Shown: in pieces, positions 51,670 through 59,225 of the stretch
How positions within the stretch are numbered: position 1 is the stretch's first letter
Layout of the letters: each line of letters opens with the position of its first letter
Assembly (NCBI GenBank): GCA_016716005.1
Contig: JADJXE010000001.1
Coordinates: forward strand, 2,865,001 to 2,929,000
Origin: Acidimicrobiales bacterium
Lineage (GTDB): Bacteria > Actinomycetota > Acidimicrobiia > Acidimicrobiales > JADJXE01
DNA: 64,000 nucleotides
Reading direction: 5' to 3'
The notes under the pieces: model-generated
Databases searched by the model: none
What the model was told of the DNA's origin: nothing
The model's input: only the letters and a program-made list of their open reading frames with translations
Program-made: the position numbers and the translations under genes

Positions 51670-52429
51670 GGCGGTCGAGGAGGGCCAGCAGCTCGCCGGC
51701 GGCCGTGTCGGCCTCGCCCCGCTCGCCGGTCACGGCGGGGGCGGCGCGGGCCACGGCCAGGGCCGCGGTCAGCGCGGTCTCGGGGCGCACCTGGGCGCTC
51801 ACGGTGTTGTCGAGCAGGCCGAGGACGGCCTCGGCGGCGGTGACCGGCCGGAGCGCGCCGGCCTCGGCCGGGCGGTGGCGCACGAAGGCGACCAGACCGA
51901 CCGGCACGGGCGCCCGGGGCGGCTCGGGCGTCGGCACGCGGTCGAGCCCGCCGTCGGCGCGCCGCCGGCGGACGGCCCTCGGCCAGGCCGACACCCATCC
52001 GGTGGCCGGGTCGACGATGGCGTACTCGTCGGACAGCACCCCGGCGCCCCTCTCGGCCAGGGCCAGGGTGAGGGTGGACTTGCCGGCGTGCGACGGCCCC
52101 GGCATCACCAGGGCCCGGCCCCGCCACTCGACCACGCCGGCGTGGACGGCCACCCGGGTGACGAGGTGCTCGGCCGCGAAGAGGCCGAGGGTGGACTCGA
52201 CGCGGTCCCACCCGCCCGACGCCGCTCGGCCGTCGACGACCGCGACGGCCGAGCCGTCGTCGCCCTGCTCGACCACGACCGTGCAGGTCGGCGAGGTGGC
52301 CACCCCCTCGCCGCGCTCGAGGGCCGAGCACGGCCAGTGCTGCTCGACCAGCGGCGACCAGGCGACCGGGGCGCTGACCGACACGGTGGCGCCGTCCTCG
52401 GCGGCACCCCACCAGCATCGGGTGTCGAT
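51659..52429 (-). CDS. HprK-like kinase (HPr kinase-related, P-loop)
   Basis: About 256 residues resembling the HprK C-terminal P-loop fold. HAGVVEWRGRALVMPGPSHAGKSTLTLALAERGAGVLSDEYAIVD contains Walker A GPSHAGKST and the acidic LSDEYAIVD motif. VHPrK proper has a larger N-terminal domain and a longer family motif; this belongs with the HprK-related kinases found beside PqqD and nucleotidyltransferase genes. No ATG/GTG start is well placed: an in-frame ATC at 52429 has a perfect AGGAGGT 7 nt upstream, and GTG 52384 is the next option. A minus-strand TACCGT -10 lies near 52485. The partner could be the Gly-rich or PqqD protein. Confidence 0.75.
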   Translation of the reverse strand: MDTRCWWGAAEDGATVSVSAPVAWSPLVEQHWPCSALERGEGVATSPTCTVVVEQGDDGSAVAVVDGRAASGGWDRVESTLGLFAAEHLVTRVAVHAGVVEWRGRALVMPGPSHAGKSTLTLALAERGAGVLSDEYAIVDPATGWVSAWPRAVRRRRADGGLDRVPTPEPPRAPVPVGLVAFVRHRPAEAGALRPVTAAEAVLGLLDNTVSAQVRPETALTAALAVARAAPAVTGERGEADTAAGELLALLDRLSG

Positions 52430-52497
52430 GGCGGTGACCTCCTGGGTGGTGCCGGGCGGGTGCCCGGGGCCGGGCGCGCACGGTACAGCCGCCGGCG

Positions 52498-53229
52498 TCA
52501 GTCGGCCGGGCAGGTGGCGGCCATGGCGACGAGGGCGTCCCACTCGGCCCGGGTGGCGGTGAGGCCCCAGGCGGCCTTCACCTGGGCCCAGTCGAGGGCG
52601 TAGCGGCACCAGGCGTCGGGGTCGGGGGGCCGCCAGGCCTCGGGCCCCTTGTCGGCCTTGGCCTGGTTCACCTCGCCGGGGACGGCGTTGAGCGCGCCGG
52701 GGTGGTCGAGGTCGTTGGCGAAGGCCTGCCGGCGGGCGTCGTCCCACGCCCAGGCGCCGGAGCGCCAGGCGTTGGCCAGGGCGACCAGGTGGTCGATCTG
52801 CAGGTCGCCCGGGTTGGTGGTCTCGCTGCCGCTGTAGGCGTCGACCCAGCGGCCGGCCACCACGTCGCAGCGGAACGGGTCGATCTGGGGGAGGTCGAGC
52901 GACTCGGCGATGAGCACCTCGTCGCGGGTGTTGCAGCCGTCGCCGTCGGCGTCGACCCAGAGCTCGAAGCGGTCGCGGTCGTAGCGGGGGAGGTCGGCGG
53001 GCCACTCGGCGATCTCCAGGGTGGCGAGCCCGGCGGGACTCGTGGTGGGCGCGGGCCGGCTGGTGGTGGGCGCGAGGGGACCGGTGGTGGGCGCCGCCGG
53101 CGTGTCGGCGCGGTCTCCCCACCCCAGGGCCACCGCGGCCAGGGCCACCAGGGCCACGGCCGCCAGCGCCGCCACCACCATCAACACCATCCGCCCCCGG
53201 GCAGGGAGGTTCCGCACGCCGGTCATCAT
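52498..53229 (-). CDS. Membrane-anchored HNH nuclease (DUF1524/GmrSD C-terminal type)
   Basis: A 243-residue protein. The N-terminal hydrophobic anchor (MVLMVVAALAAVALVALAAVAL) and a Pro/Thr linker are followed by a DUF1524-type nuclease: RDEVLIAESLD, PGDLQIDHLVALANAWRSGAW (catalytic DH), FANDLDHPGALNAVPGEVNQAKADKGPEAWRPPDPDAWCRYA (N and K residues of the HNH core). Secreted proteins of this type are common in Actinobacteria, probably as extracellular DNases. ATG 53229 or 53226 is the start. It lies upstream of and reads toward the HprK-like gene, 68 bp away. Confidence 0.88.
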   Translation of the reverse strand: MMTGVRNLPARGRMVLMVVAALAAVALVALAAVALGWGDRADTPAAPTTGPLAPTTSRPAPTTSPAGLATLEIAEWPADLPRYDRDRFELWVDADGDGCNTRDEVLIAESLDLPQIDPFRCDVVAGRWVDAYSGSETTNPGDLQIDHLVALANAWRSGAWAWDDARRQAFANDLDHPGALNAVPGEVNQAKADKGPEAWRPPDPDAWCRYALDWAQVKAAWGLTATRAEWDALVAMAATCPAD

Positions 53230-53410
53230 CCCCCGTCACGTGCCCGCCATGGTTTCGGCACTAACGCTGCCAGAAGGTGTCGACACCAGGCCCGCCCGCC
53301 GCTGCGCTCGATGGTCGAGCACGTGTCACCTGACCGAGCCCGAGCCGGTGCTGCGCGACCCGTTCGATCCTGCCGGCTGACGCTGTGCGGCCGTGCCAGG
53401 CTGCGCAACC

Positions 53411-53959
53411 GTGCGTGGGGTGTGGCGGGAGCTCCTGCGGAGCCGCTGGACGTGGGTGGTGGCGGGCGCCGGCACCGCGTTCGTGGCCGGGTGGATCCTG
53501 CTCAGCCGGGGCCTGTTCGTGCACCCGCAGGGCGACGACGTGGGGTCGGCCGACGCGGTGGTGGTGCTGAGCGGTGCCGAGGAGCGGCTGCCCGTGGCCG
53601 AGCGGCTCATGGACGAGGGGGTGGCCCCCGTGCTGGTGGTGTCCAACGGCGCCGTCGACGAGCGGGTGCGCTGCGACCAGACCGTCCCGTACGAGATCGT
53701 GTGCATCCGGCCCGAGTCGTCGAGGATCGGCACCCGGGGCGAGGCCCGGGCCGTCGCCCGGCTGGCCGACGAGCGGGGCTGGCGGCGGATCGTGGTGGTG
53801 ACGAGCGACTACCACCTGCTGCGCGCCGGCCTGCTGCTCCGGCGCTGCGTGGACGGCGACGTGGCCATGGTGCCGGCCGCGTCGCCCCGGCCGTGGGCTG
53901 CGGTGCTGGACGAGCAGGGCAAGCTGCTCGGCAGCCTCGTCGTGGCCCGGGCGTGCTGA
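53411..53959 (+). CDS. YdcF family (DUF218) protein
   Basis: A 182-residue protein with an N-terminal TM helix (WTWVVAGAGTAFVAGWILL) and a DUF218 fold: SADAVVVLSGAEERLPVAERLMDEGVAPVLVVSNG, SRIGTRGEARAVARLADERGWRRIVVVTSDYHLLRAGLLLRRC. The family includes ElyC/SanA envelope proteins in E. coli; enzymatic activity is unproven. GTG 53411 lies 8 nt after CAGGCT. The 181-bp gap to the divergent nuclease holds no other gene. Confidence 0.88.
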   Translation: MRGVWRELLRSRWTWVVAGAGTAFVAGWILLSRGLFVHPQGDDVGSADAVVVLSGAEERLPVAERLMDEGVAPVLVVSNGAVDERVRCDQTVPYEIVCIRPESSRIGTRGEARAVARLADERGWRRIVVVTSDYHLLRAGLLLRRCVDGDVAMVPAASPRPWAAVLDEQGKLLGSLVVARAC

Positions 53960-53976
53960 GACCGGCGGAGCGGGTG

Positions 53977-54351
<375 letters not shown>

Positions 54352-54355
54352 CGGG

Positions 54356-54685
54356 TCAGATGATCCGCCGGCCCCGGCGGCGGGCGTCGTCGACGAAGCG
54401 CCCACCCTCGGCGGCCTCCGCGGGCGTGTAGACGAACAGGTCGACGGCGACGCGCGGGGCCAGCTCCCGCCAGAGCGTGGCGATGCGCTCGGTGGGCGGC
54501 TCGGCCGTGTCGCGGACGACCAGCAGATCGAGGTCGCTGCCGCCGTGCACGTGACCCGAGACCAGCGACCCGAAGAGCCACACCTCGATGACGCCGGGCA
54601 GGGTCCGCAGCCGGGCGGTGAGGCGGTGGAGCTCGGCCAGCAGGGCCGCCCGCTGCTCGGCGCCTCGGGAGATCACCACGGCCAC
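54356..54685 (-). CDS. MNT-type nucleotidyltransferase antitoxin
   Basis: A 109-residue minimal nucleotidyltransferase. IEVWLFGSLVSGHVHGGSDLDLLVVRD has the GSxxxG and DxD motifs, and the third acidic residue is in RVAVDLFVYTP. MNT proteins neutralise HEPN RNases, in some systems by AMPylating a tyrosine. GTG 54685 is chosen because a minus-strand TACGCT (54693-54698) lies 7 nt upstream and the start matches the family length; longer frames run into the P450 gene. It is followed by the HEPN gene. Confidence 0.88.
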   Translation of the reverse strand: MAVVISRGAEQRAALLAELHRLTARLRTLPGVIEVWLFGSLVSGHVHGGSDLDLLVVRDTAEPPTERIATLWRELAPRVAVDLFVYTPAEAAEGGRFVDDARRRGRRII

Positions 54686-54708
54686 GAGGGCCAGCGTAGG
54701 TGCTGGTC

Positions 54709-55917
54709 TCAGCGGAGCAGGACGGGGAGGCCGTCGAGGCTGCGGAACGGACCCCGCTGCCGCCACACCCGGTCGCCGGCCAGGCGCGCCGACGGGAACC
54801 GGGCCAGCAGCTCGCCCACCATCACGCTGGCCTCCATCCGGGCCAGCGACGCGCCGAGGCAGTAGTGGGGCCCGGCCGCGAAGCTGAGGGGCGGCTGGGG
54901 CGGCGGGTCGTCGCCCCACCGGGCCGGGTCGAAGTCGTGGGCCCGTTCGTAGGCGTCGGGGTCGCGGTTGGCTGCGCCGAGGAACACCAGGATCGGCGCA
55001 CCGGCGCGCACGGTGCCGCCGGGCAGCGCCACGTCGGCGGCGGGGATGCGGCTGACGTAGAGGGTCGGCGTCTCGTAGCGGAGGAACTCGGAGATCACCG
55101 ACGTCACCGGGAGGCGGCCGGACCGCACGTCGTCGACCAGCGCCGGCCGGCCCAGCAGCACCGACAGCCCGTTGGTGGTGAGGTCGCGGGTGGTGCGGTG
55201 CCCGGCCGAGTACAGGGTGGCGGCCAGCGACAGCAGCTCGGCCCGCGACAGGCGCTCGCCGTCCTCTTCCACGGTGACGAGCGCGCTGAGGAGGTCGCCG
55301 GCCGGGTGGCGGCGCCGCTCGTCGAGCAGGGCGCCGAGGTAGGCGTGCATCTCCTCGGCCGCAACGATGGCGGCGGCCCTGTCGGCGGCGTCGAGGCCGA
55401 TGCCGAGCAGCGGGGTGACGGCGTCGGCGAGGGCGGTGAGCCGGTCGCGGTCGGCGGCGGGCACGCCCAGCAGCTCGGAGATCACCAGCGACGGCACCTG
55501 GTGGGCGTAGGCGGCCTGCAGGTCGACGGGGCCGTCGGCAGCGTCGAGGCCGTCGAGCAGCGACCAGGCGGTGCGCTCGGTGAACGGCCGGAGGCCGTCG
55601 ATGCGCCGGGGCGTGAAGGCCCGCGACACCAGGCCCCGCACCCGGGGGTGGTCGGGCGGGTCGAGGAAGTTGATGCGGTGGCTGAGCTCGTCGCGGGCGG
55701 CGCCCTCGGGGAGGGCGTGGCGGTACCGCTCGCCGATCGGCGAGCTGGTCATGGCCGGCGAGCGCAGCACCGCCTCGGCGGTGTCGTAGCCGACGGCGGC
55801 GACGAAGCCCGACTCGAGCAGCACCAGCTGGCCGTGGACGCGCAGCCGCTCGAGCTGCTCGTAGGGGTCGCCGTCGAGGCCGAGCCGGCCGGGGTCGAAG
55901 TGAGCCACGGGGAGCAT
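54709..55917 (-). CDS. Cytochrome P450
   Basis: A 402-residue soluble bacterial P450. The I-helix is LAATLYSAGHRTTRDLTTNGL (oxygen-binding AGxxTT), the K-helix ExxR is in EFLRYETP, and the haem loop FAAGPHYCLGASLARME has the Cys ligand. NFLDPPDHPRVRGLVSRAFTPR is the C-helix region. It resembles CYP107/CYP105-like biosynthetic or xenobiotic P450s. No ferredoxin or reductase is nearby. ATG 55917 begins MLPVAHFDPGRLGL. It lies between the MNT gene and an HNH relic, so it is metabolic cargo inside the toxin island. Confidence 0.93.
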   Translation of the reverse strand: MLPVAHFDPGRLGLDGDPYEQLERLRVHGQLVLLESGFVAAVGYDTAEAVLRSPAMTSSPIGERYRHALPEGAARDELSHRINFLDPPDHPRVRGLVSRAFTPRRIDGLRPFTERTAWSLLDGLDAADGPVDLQAAYAHQVPSLVISELLGVPAADRDRLTALADAVTPLLGIGLDAADRAAAIVAAEEMHAYLGALLDERRRHPAGDLLSALVTVEEDGERLSRAELLSLAATLYSAGHRTTRDLTTNGLSVLLGRPALVDDVRSGRLPVTSVISEFLRYETPTLYVSRIPAADVALPGGTVRAGAPILVFLGAANRDPDAYERAHDFDPARWGDDPPPQPPLSFAAGPHYCLGASLARMEASVMVGELLARFPSARLAGDRVWRQRGPFRSLDGLPVLLR

Positions 55918-55944
55918 CGGGCCATCCTGTCGCGCCGGGGCTTC

Positions 55945-56065
55945 ACTGGTGGTGGGCGGGTCGGGTGGTGCCGATGAGTCGGCCGTTGGGGTCGGTGGTA
56001 GTGCCAGCACAGGCCGGCCAGGCGGGGATGTTGCGGCCGGCCCGGCCGATGCCCAGGACGAGCCC
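55945..56065 (-). pseudogene. Decayed remnant of a 13E12/DUF222 HNH gene
   Basis: On the minus strand, three short pieces in shifting frames match the intact HNH protein at 57336-58580. LGIGRAGRNIPAW corresponds to LGIGRASRTVPAW, LCWHYHR to ICWHHHQR, and TDPNGRLIGTTRP to RDPNGRHIATSRP. The zinc/HNH block between the first two is deleted. It is a relic of an older copy. Confidence 0.72.
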
Positions 56066-56092
56066 GCCCCCGGCTGGCGCTGAGCGCGACCT

Positions 56093-56416
56093 TCAGCAGT
56101 CGAGCGTGGCGGCGGCGACCGAGCACAGCTGGTGCCGCCGCGCCCGGCCCAGGGCACCCAGCCGCCGGGTGAGCATCGCCTTCGGGAAGGGGCGGACGTT
56201 GTCGAACGCCGCGACGCACGGGCGCGGCAGCCCCTCGTCGGCCCCCAACGCCAGCTCGCTCGGCACGCCACGCACCCTCGTGGTGACCGGCGCGACCAGC
56301 ACCCGCTGCATCACCTCGTTGGCGGCGTCGCGGCTCACCACGAGGAAGGGCCGGCCCTTCTCGTCCGGGGTCTCGCCCCACCAGACCTCGGCCCGGGCTA
56401 CCACCAGGGCTCCCAC
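56093..56416 (-). CDS. PemK/MazF-type mRNA interferase toxin
   Basis: A 107-residue toxin: AEVWWGETPDEKGRPFLVVSRDAANEVMQRVLVAPVTTRVRGVPSELAL matches the PemK/MazF barrel (GRPFLVVS, VAPVTTRVRG), and NVRPFPKAMLTRRLGAL the C-terminal part. It begins within the last 19 bp of the RHH antitoxin gene (ATG 56416; GTG 56404 is possible). The C-terminus CSVAAATLDC is normal. It should cleave mRNA in the cytoplasm when the antitoxin is lost. Confidence 0.85.
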   Translation of the reverse strand: MGALVVARAEVWWGETPDEKGRPFLVVSRDAANEVMQRVLVAPVTTRVRGVPSELALGADEGLPRPCVAAFDNVRPFPKAMLTRRLGALGRARRHQLCSVAAATLDC

Positions 56417-56661
56417 GGCTCGTCCTCGATGGCCTCGGCGGCCAGGCGTCGTGCGTCGGCGAGCTCGTCGTCGCCCTCGGGGTGGCGGCTGAACCCGCTG
56501 CGGAACGCCTCGTCGATGCGCTGTCGATCGGCGGCCTGGCGGAGCAGGCCCAGCCCGACCCGCACCGCGTCGGACCGGCTCTCGACCACGCCGCGCTCGA
56601 CGAGCTCGTCAACCGATGCGAGCAGCGAGTCGGGGAGCTTCACGGCGATCTGGGCGGTCAT
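56398..56661 (-). CDS. Ribbon-helix-helix antitoxin
   Basis: An 87-residue antitoxin. The N-terminal ribbon-helix-helix is MTAQIAVKLPDSLLASVDELVERGVVESRSDAVRVGLGLLRQ, and the acidic tail ends EAIEDEPWEPWW and should plug the toxin. ATG 56661 lies 6 nt after a minus-strand TATGCT (56668-56673), a leaderless layout. An inverted repeat GTCAT(A/G)CC around the promoter is a candidate autoregulatory operator. The stop overlaps the toxin start. Confidence 0.87.
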   Translation of the reverse strand: MTAQIAVKLPDSLLASVDELVERGVVESRSDAVRVGLGLLRQAADRQRIDEAFRSGFSRHPEGDDELADARRLAAEAIEDEPWEPWW

Positions 56662-56687
56662 ACCCAGAGCATACCGAATGGCATGAC
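56657..56687. promoter_or_regulatory. Operator/promoter of the RHH-PemK pair
   Basis: GTCATACC (56657-56664) and GGCATGAC (56680-56687) form a 7-of-8 inverted repeat enclosing the minus-strand -10 TATGCT and overlapping the start codon. Confidence 0.5.
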
Positions 56688-56703
56688 AACGAGCCTCGAC
56701 ATC

Positions 56704-56717
56704 GTTACATGTAACAT
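56704..56717. promoter_or_regulatory. Palindromic operator and -10 of the DUF3018-MazF pair
   Basis: GTTACATGTAAC (56704-56715), a perfect 12-bp palindrome, overlaps the -10-like TAACAT (56712-56717), which ends 7 nt before ATG 56725. Typical of toxin-antitoxin autorepression. Confidence 0.6.
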
Positions 56718-56724
56718 CGCCGGC

Positions 56725-56940
56725 ATGGTGCGGAAGCGTGTCTCGGTGTCGGAACGGGTCCGCCAGCACCGGGCGCGCCTGCGCGCCCAGGGGTTGCGGC
56801 CCATCCAGATCTGGGTGCCGGACGTCCGATCGGAGACGTTCCGCGACGAAGCCCATCGGCAGTCGCTCGCCGTCGCGTCGAGCCCACACGCGGCGGACGA
56901 CCAGGCGTTCATCGACGCGGTCAGCCTCGACGACGAGTGA
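56725..56940 (+). CDS. MazE-like antitoxin (DUF3018 family)
   Basis: A 71-residue antitoxin: VSERVRQHRARLRAQGLRPIQIWVPDVRSETFRDEAHRQSLAVASSPHAADDQAFIDAVSLDDE. The RAQGLRPIQIWVPD core is diagnostic of DUF3018, partners of MazF. ATG 56725 is chosen for the family length and the leaderless promoter with its palindrome; a longer frame from 56482 is a shadow. The stop overlaps the toxin GTG by 4 bp. Confidence 0.9.
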   Translation: MVRKRVSVSERVRQHRARLRAQGLRPIQIWVPDVRSETFRDEAHRQSLAVASSPHAADDQAFIDAVSLDDE

Positions 56941-57269
56941 GGCGAGGAGAGATCTGGACGGCCGCAGCCGGCACCGGGTACGCCGGCATGCCCCGACCGG
57001 TGGTGATCGTCCAGGACGACCGATTCGACGCCACCGCATCCGTGACGGTCTGCGCGTTCACCACGGACCCGACCGAGGCGCCGCTGCTCAGGCTCCGCGT
57101 CGAGCCCGACGAGCGCAACGGGCTCCACCAGCCGTGCAGCCTGATGGTGGACAAGCTCACGACGATCCCCCGGTCGAAGATCGGCGAGCGCCTCGGCCAG
57201 CTCGGTGATGAGGATCTGGTGCGGCTGACGCGGTCGATGGTGGTGTTCCTCGGGTTGGCCGGGGACTGA
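56937..57269 (+). CDS. MazF-type mRNA interferase toxin
   Basis: A 110-residue toxin: RRGEIWTAAAGTGYAGMPRPVVIVQDDRFDATASVTVCAFTTDP has the MazF RGEIW start and RPVVIVQ core, and SLMVDKLTTIPRSKIGERLGQL is the second half with DKLTTIPR. GTG 56937 overlaps the antitoxin. It is divergent from the RHH/PemK pair, so two complete toxin modules sit back to back. Confidence 0.92.
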   Translation: MRRGEIWTAAAGTGYAGMPRPVVIVQDDRFDATASVTVCAFTTDPTEAPLLRLRVEPDERNGLHQPCSLMVDKLTTIPRSKIGERLGQLGDEDLVRLTRSMVVFLGLAGD

Positions 57270-57288
57270 CCCGGGCGCGCGCCACTGG

Positions 57289-57313
57289 CCCGGCTCCCCC
57301 TTCGGAGGCCGGG
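57289..57313. terminator. Candidate terminator between mazF-type and HNH genes
   Basis: CCCGGCTCC / GGAGGCCGGG hairpin with one bulged base and a 6-nt loop, between convergent genes. Confidence 0.5.
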
Positions 57314-57335
57314 TGGTGCGCCGGATCACGCCACC

Positions 57336-58580
57336 TCAGGTTGCGCGGGGCGGGGGGTGGCCGAAGAGGCGTTGGTGGACGTCGGGTCGCAGGGTGGGTC
57401 GGCTGGTGGCGATGTGGCGGCCGTTGGGGTCGCGCCATTCGAGGTCGTGGTCGGCGTCGCCGGCGAGGGCGAACCCGTCGGTGTGGATGCGTTGGTGGTG
57501 GTGCCAGCAGATGGCCACCAGGTTGGGCGTGTCGGTGGGCCCCTCGTGCTCCCAGGGCACGAGGTGGTGGATCTCGGTGCCGGGCCGGTCGCAGCCCGGG
57601 ACCCGGCAGCGGCCGTCGCGCAGCAGCACCACCCGGGCCAGCCAGGCGGGCACGGTGCGCGAGGCGCGGCCGATGCCCAACGTGGCGCCGGTGGCCGGGT
57701 GGTCGACGTGGACCTCGAGGTCGCAGTCGCACAGGATGCGGGCCAGCGCCCCTCGGGCGAGGGGGGTCATGCCGTCCTCGAGCACGGCGCCGGTCTCGGC
57801 TTCGCCGGTGAGCTGCTCGGGTGTGGCGTGCACGGTGACGACCGCCCGACGGCTGCGGGTGCCCTCGGGGGGCTGTTCGGCGGCGCGGGCGCACAGGGCG
57901 TCGGCCAGGCGGGCGCCCCACGGATCGAAGGTGCCCGCGACGCAGTCGGCCGGCACCGCGGCGGCCAGCGGCTCCAGGAACGCTCGCAGCACGGCCCCGT
58001 CGGCCAGCGGCACGCGGCCGGTGATGCGGGTCTCGCCCTCGACGTCACGCAGGCGCAGCGACCGCCGAGCCCGGGCGTCGGCGGTGTCGGACACCCGGGG
58101 CGGCCGAAGCGAGCGGGCCAGGGCCTCCAGGTCGGCCACCGAGCGGCCCTGCGCGTCGGCGGCCCACTCCGTGTCGGTGGCCGGGGTGGCGAACCGCACG
58201 AGCTGGGCGACCTGATCCAGGGACAGCTCGCCCCGCCCGAACGCATCGGCGATCGCCGGTAGCTCCCCGAGGCCCAGCGCCACCGCCGCCTCGCTGCGGG
58301 CGGTGGCCCGGGAGCACGCGGTGGCCAGCATCAGCCAGTCGGCCGGGGTGGCGCAGCCGTCGAGCTCGGGGCCGTGGCGCTGAGCGAACACGCCCAACGC
58401 CGCCGCCTGCTCCCGCTGCAGCGCCGCGATGGCGGCGTCGAGCTGACGGATCCCCTCTTCCACCTCGGCCAGCTCGCAGCGGGCCCAGCGCTCCTCCGGG
58501 CGCTCCACGAACACCCAGTCCGGATCGCCGTCACCCGGTGGAGCATCGACCCGAGGTAGGTCCTCCACAACGATCGCCAT
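57336..58580 (-). CDS. 13E12-type HNH endonuclease (DUF222 + HNH)
   Basis: A 414-residue protein. DUF222 occupies residues ~25-300 (ALGVFAQRHG, CATPADWLMLATACSRATARSEAAVALG, LSLDQVAQLVRFATP), with a C-terminal HNH nuclease (CRVPGCDRPGTEIHHLVPWEHEGPTDTPNLVAICWHHHQRIHTDGF) holding two Cys pairs/His ligands. These 13E12 repeat-family genes multiply in actinobacterial genomes. Here GGAGGAG precedes ATG 58580, and a SOS box sits against a TAGTAT -10 68-90 bp upstream, indicating DNA-damage induction. A relic of another copy is at 55.9-56.1 kb. Confidence 0.92.
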   Translation of the reverse strand: MAIVVEDLPRVDAPPGDGDPDWVFVERPEERWARCELAEVEEGIRQLDAAIAALQREQAAALGVFAQRHGPELDGCATPADWLMLATACSRATARSEAAVALGLGELPAIADAFGRGELSLDQVAQLVRFATPATDTEWAADAQGRSVADLEALARSLRPPRVSDTADARARRSLRLRDVEGETRITGRVPLADGAVLRAFLEPLAAAVPADCVAGTFDPWGARLADALCARAAEQPPEGTRSRRAVVTVHATPEQLTGEAETGAVLEDGMTPLARGALARILCDCDLEVHVDHPATGATLGIGRASRTVPAWLARVVLLRDGRCRVPGCDRPGTEIHHLVPWEHEGPTDTPNLVAICWHHHQRIHTDGFALAGDADHDLEWRDPNGRHIATSRPTLRPDVHQRLFGHPPPRAT

Positions 58581-58646
58581 CTCTCCTCCAACGAATCGAA
58601 CCCATGTGGAGGCCAGGGCGGACCTGGCGATCGGGGAAGCACACTC

Positions 58647-58668
58647 ATACTATCGAACACCTGTTCGA
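58647..58668 (-). promoter_or_regulatory. LexA (SOS) box and -10 of the HNH gene
   Basis: TCGAACA-CC-TGTTCGA (58653-58668), 7-bp perfect arms, matches the actinobacterial SOS consensus TCGAAC-N4-GTTCGA. Directly next to it, minus strand TAGTAT (58647-58652) is a good -10, so LexA would cover the -10 to -35 interval. Confidence 0.75.
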
Positions 58669-58779
58669 CCGTCGAGCGAGATGTGTGTGATGTCGGTCAC
58701 ACACGCCGGGGCGCCGCAGGGCGGCGCCACGGGCCTCTCGGCTGGGGAACCCCACGAGGATCCCGGACGCGGGCGGAGG

Positions 58780-58978
58780 AGGGGCGGAGGCGGGGCGGAG
58801 GCGTCGCGGGAGCGCCGGCCGGTCTCGAGCGGATCTGCGCCGCCGGGCCACGCGCGGCTCCGCCGTGGACGCCGTCGTGGTGGCGACCGCCGAGCCCGGG
58901 GGCACGGTGCTCACCCGCGACCCCGGTGACCTGACGGCCCTGGCTGCCCATGCCCACGAGGTGTCGGTGGAGCTCTGA
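58780..58978 (+). pseudogene. VapC (PIN domain) toxin remnant
   Basis: A frame without a start codon ends at TGA 58976-58978 and reads LRRRATRGSAVDAVVVATAE, then GGTVLTRDPGDLTALAAHA and VSVEL. This is the C-terminal third of a PIN-domain RNase (conserved Asp in VDAVVVATA and in TRDPGDL). The N-terminal half and the antitoxin are missing, so it is a relic. Confidence 0.65.
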
Positions 58979-59004
58979 CCGTCTCCCGCTCTGTCGCTGC
59001 ACCA

Positions 59005-59034
59005 GCATGCGATCGAGCTAGCATGATCGCATGC
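59005..59034. promoter_or_regulatory. Operator/promoter of the third RHH-PemK pair
   Basis: Perfect 10-bp arms GCATGCGATC (59005-59014) and GATCGCATGC (59025-59034) with a 10-bp spacer that contains the -10-like TAGCAT (59019-59024). The right arm covers the ATG at 59031, so repressor binding would block both promoter and start. Confidence 0.7.
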
Positions 59035-59225
59035 ACAGCACAAGCGTGCGGATCGACGTCGCCACCCACCGAGAGCTCAAAGCACTCGCCGCGTCGCTGG
59101 GCACCACGGTTGGCGACGCCGTCGCGATCGCCGTGCGCCGTCTCCGCCAGGACCAGATCGGCGCCGAGCTGGCCAGCGACCTCCGCGAGGACGAGACGGC
59201 GTGGCTCGATGCTGACCTCGGGTGA
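59031..59225 (+). CDS. Ribbon-helix-helix-like antitoxin
   Basis: A 64-residue protein: MHSTSVRIDVATHRELKALAASLGTTVGDAVAIAVRRLRQDQIG has a ribbon strand followed by two helices, and the tail is acidic (LREDETAWLDADLG). ATG 59031 is 6 nt after TAGCAT and lies inside a 30-bp inverted repeat. The toxin ATG starts 17 bp before its stop, so the pair is translationally coupled. Confidence 0.85.
   Translation: MHSTSVRIDVATHRELKALAASLGTTVGDAVAIAVRRLRQDQIGAELASDLREDETAWLDADLG

Noticed and set aside
53340..53390. Possible tRNA T-loop (GTTCGATCC near 53360)
   Set aside because: No acceptor, D or anticodon arms can be folded around it.
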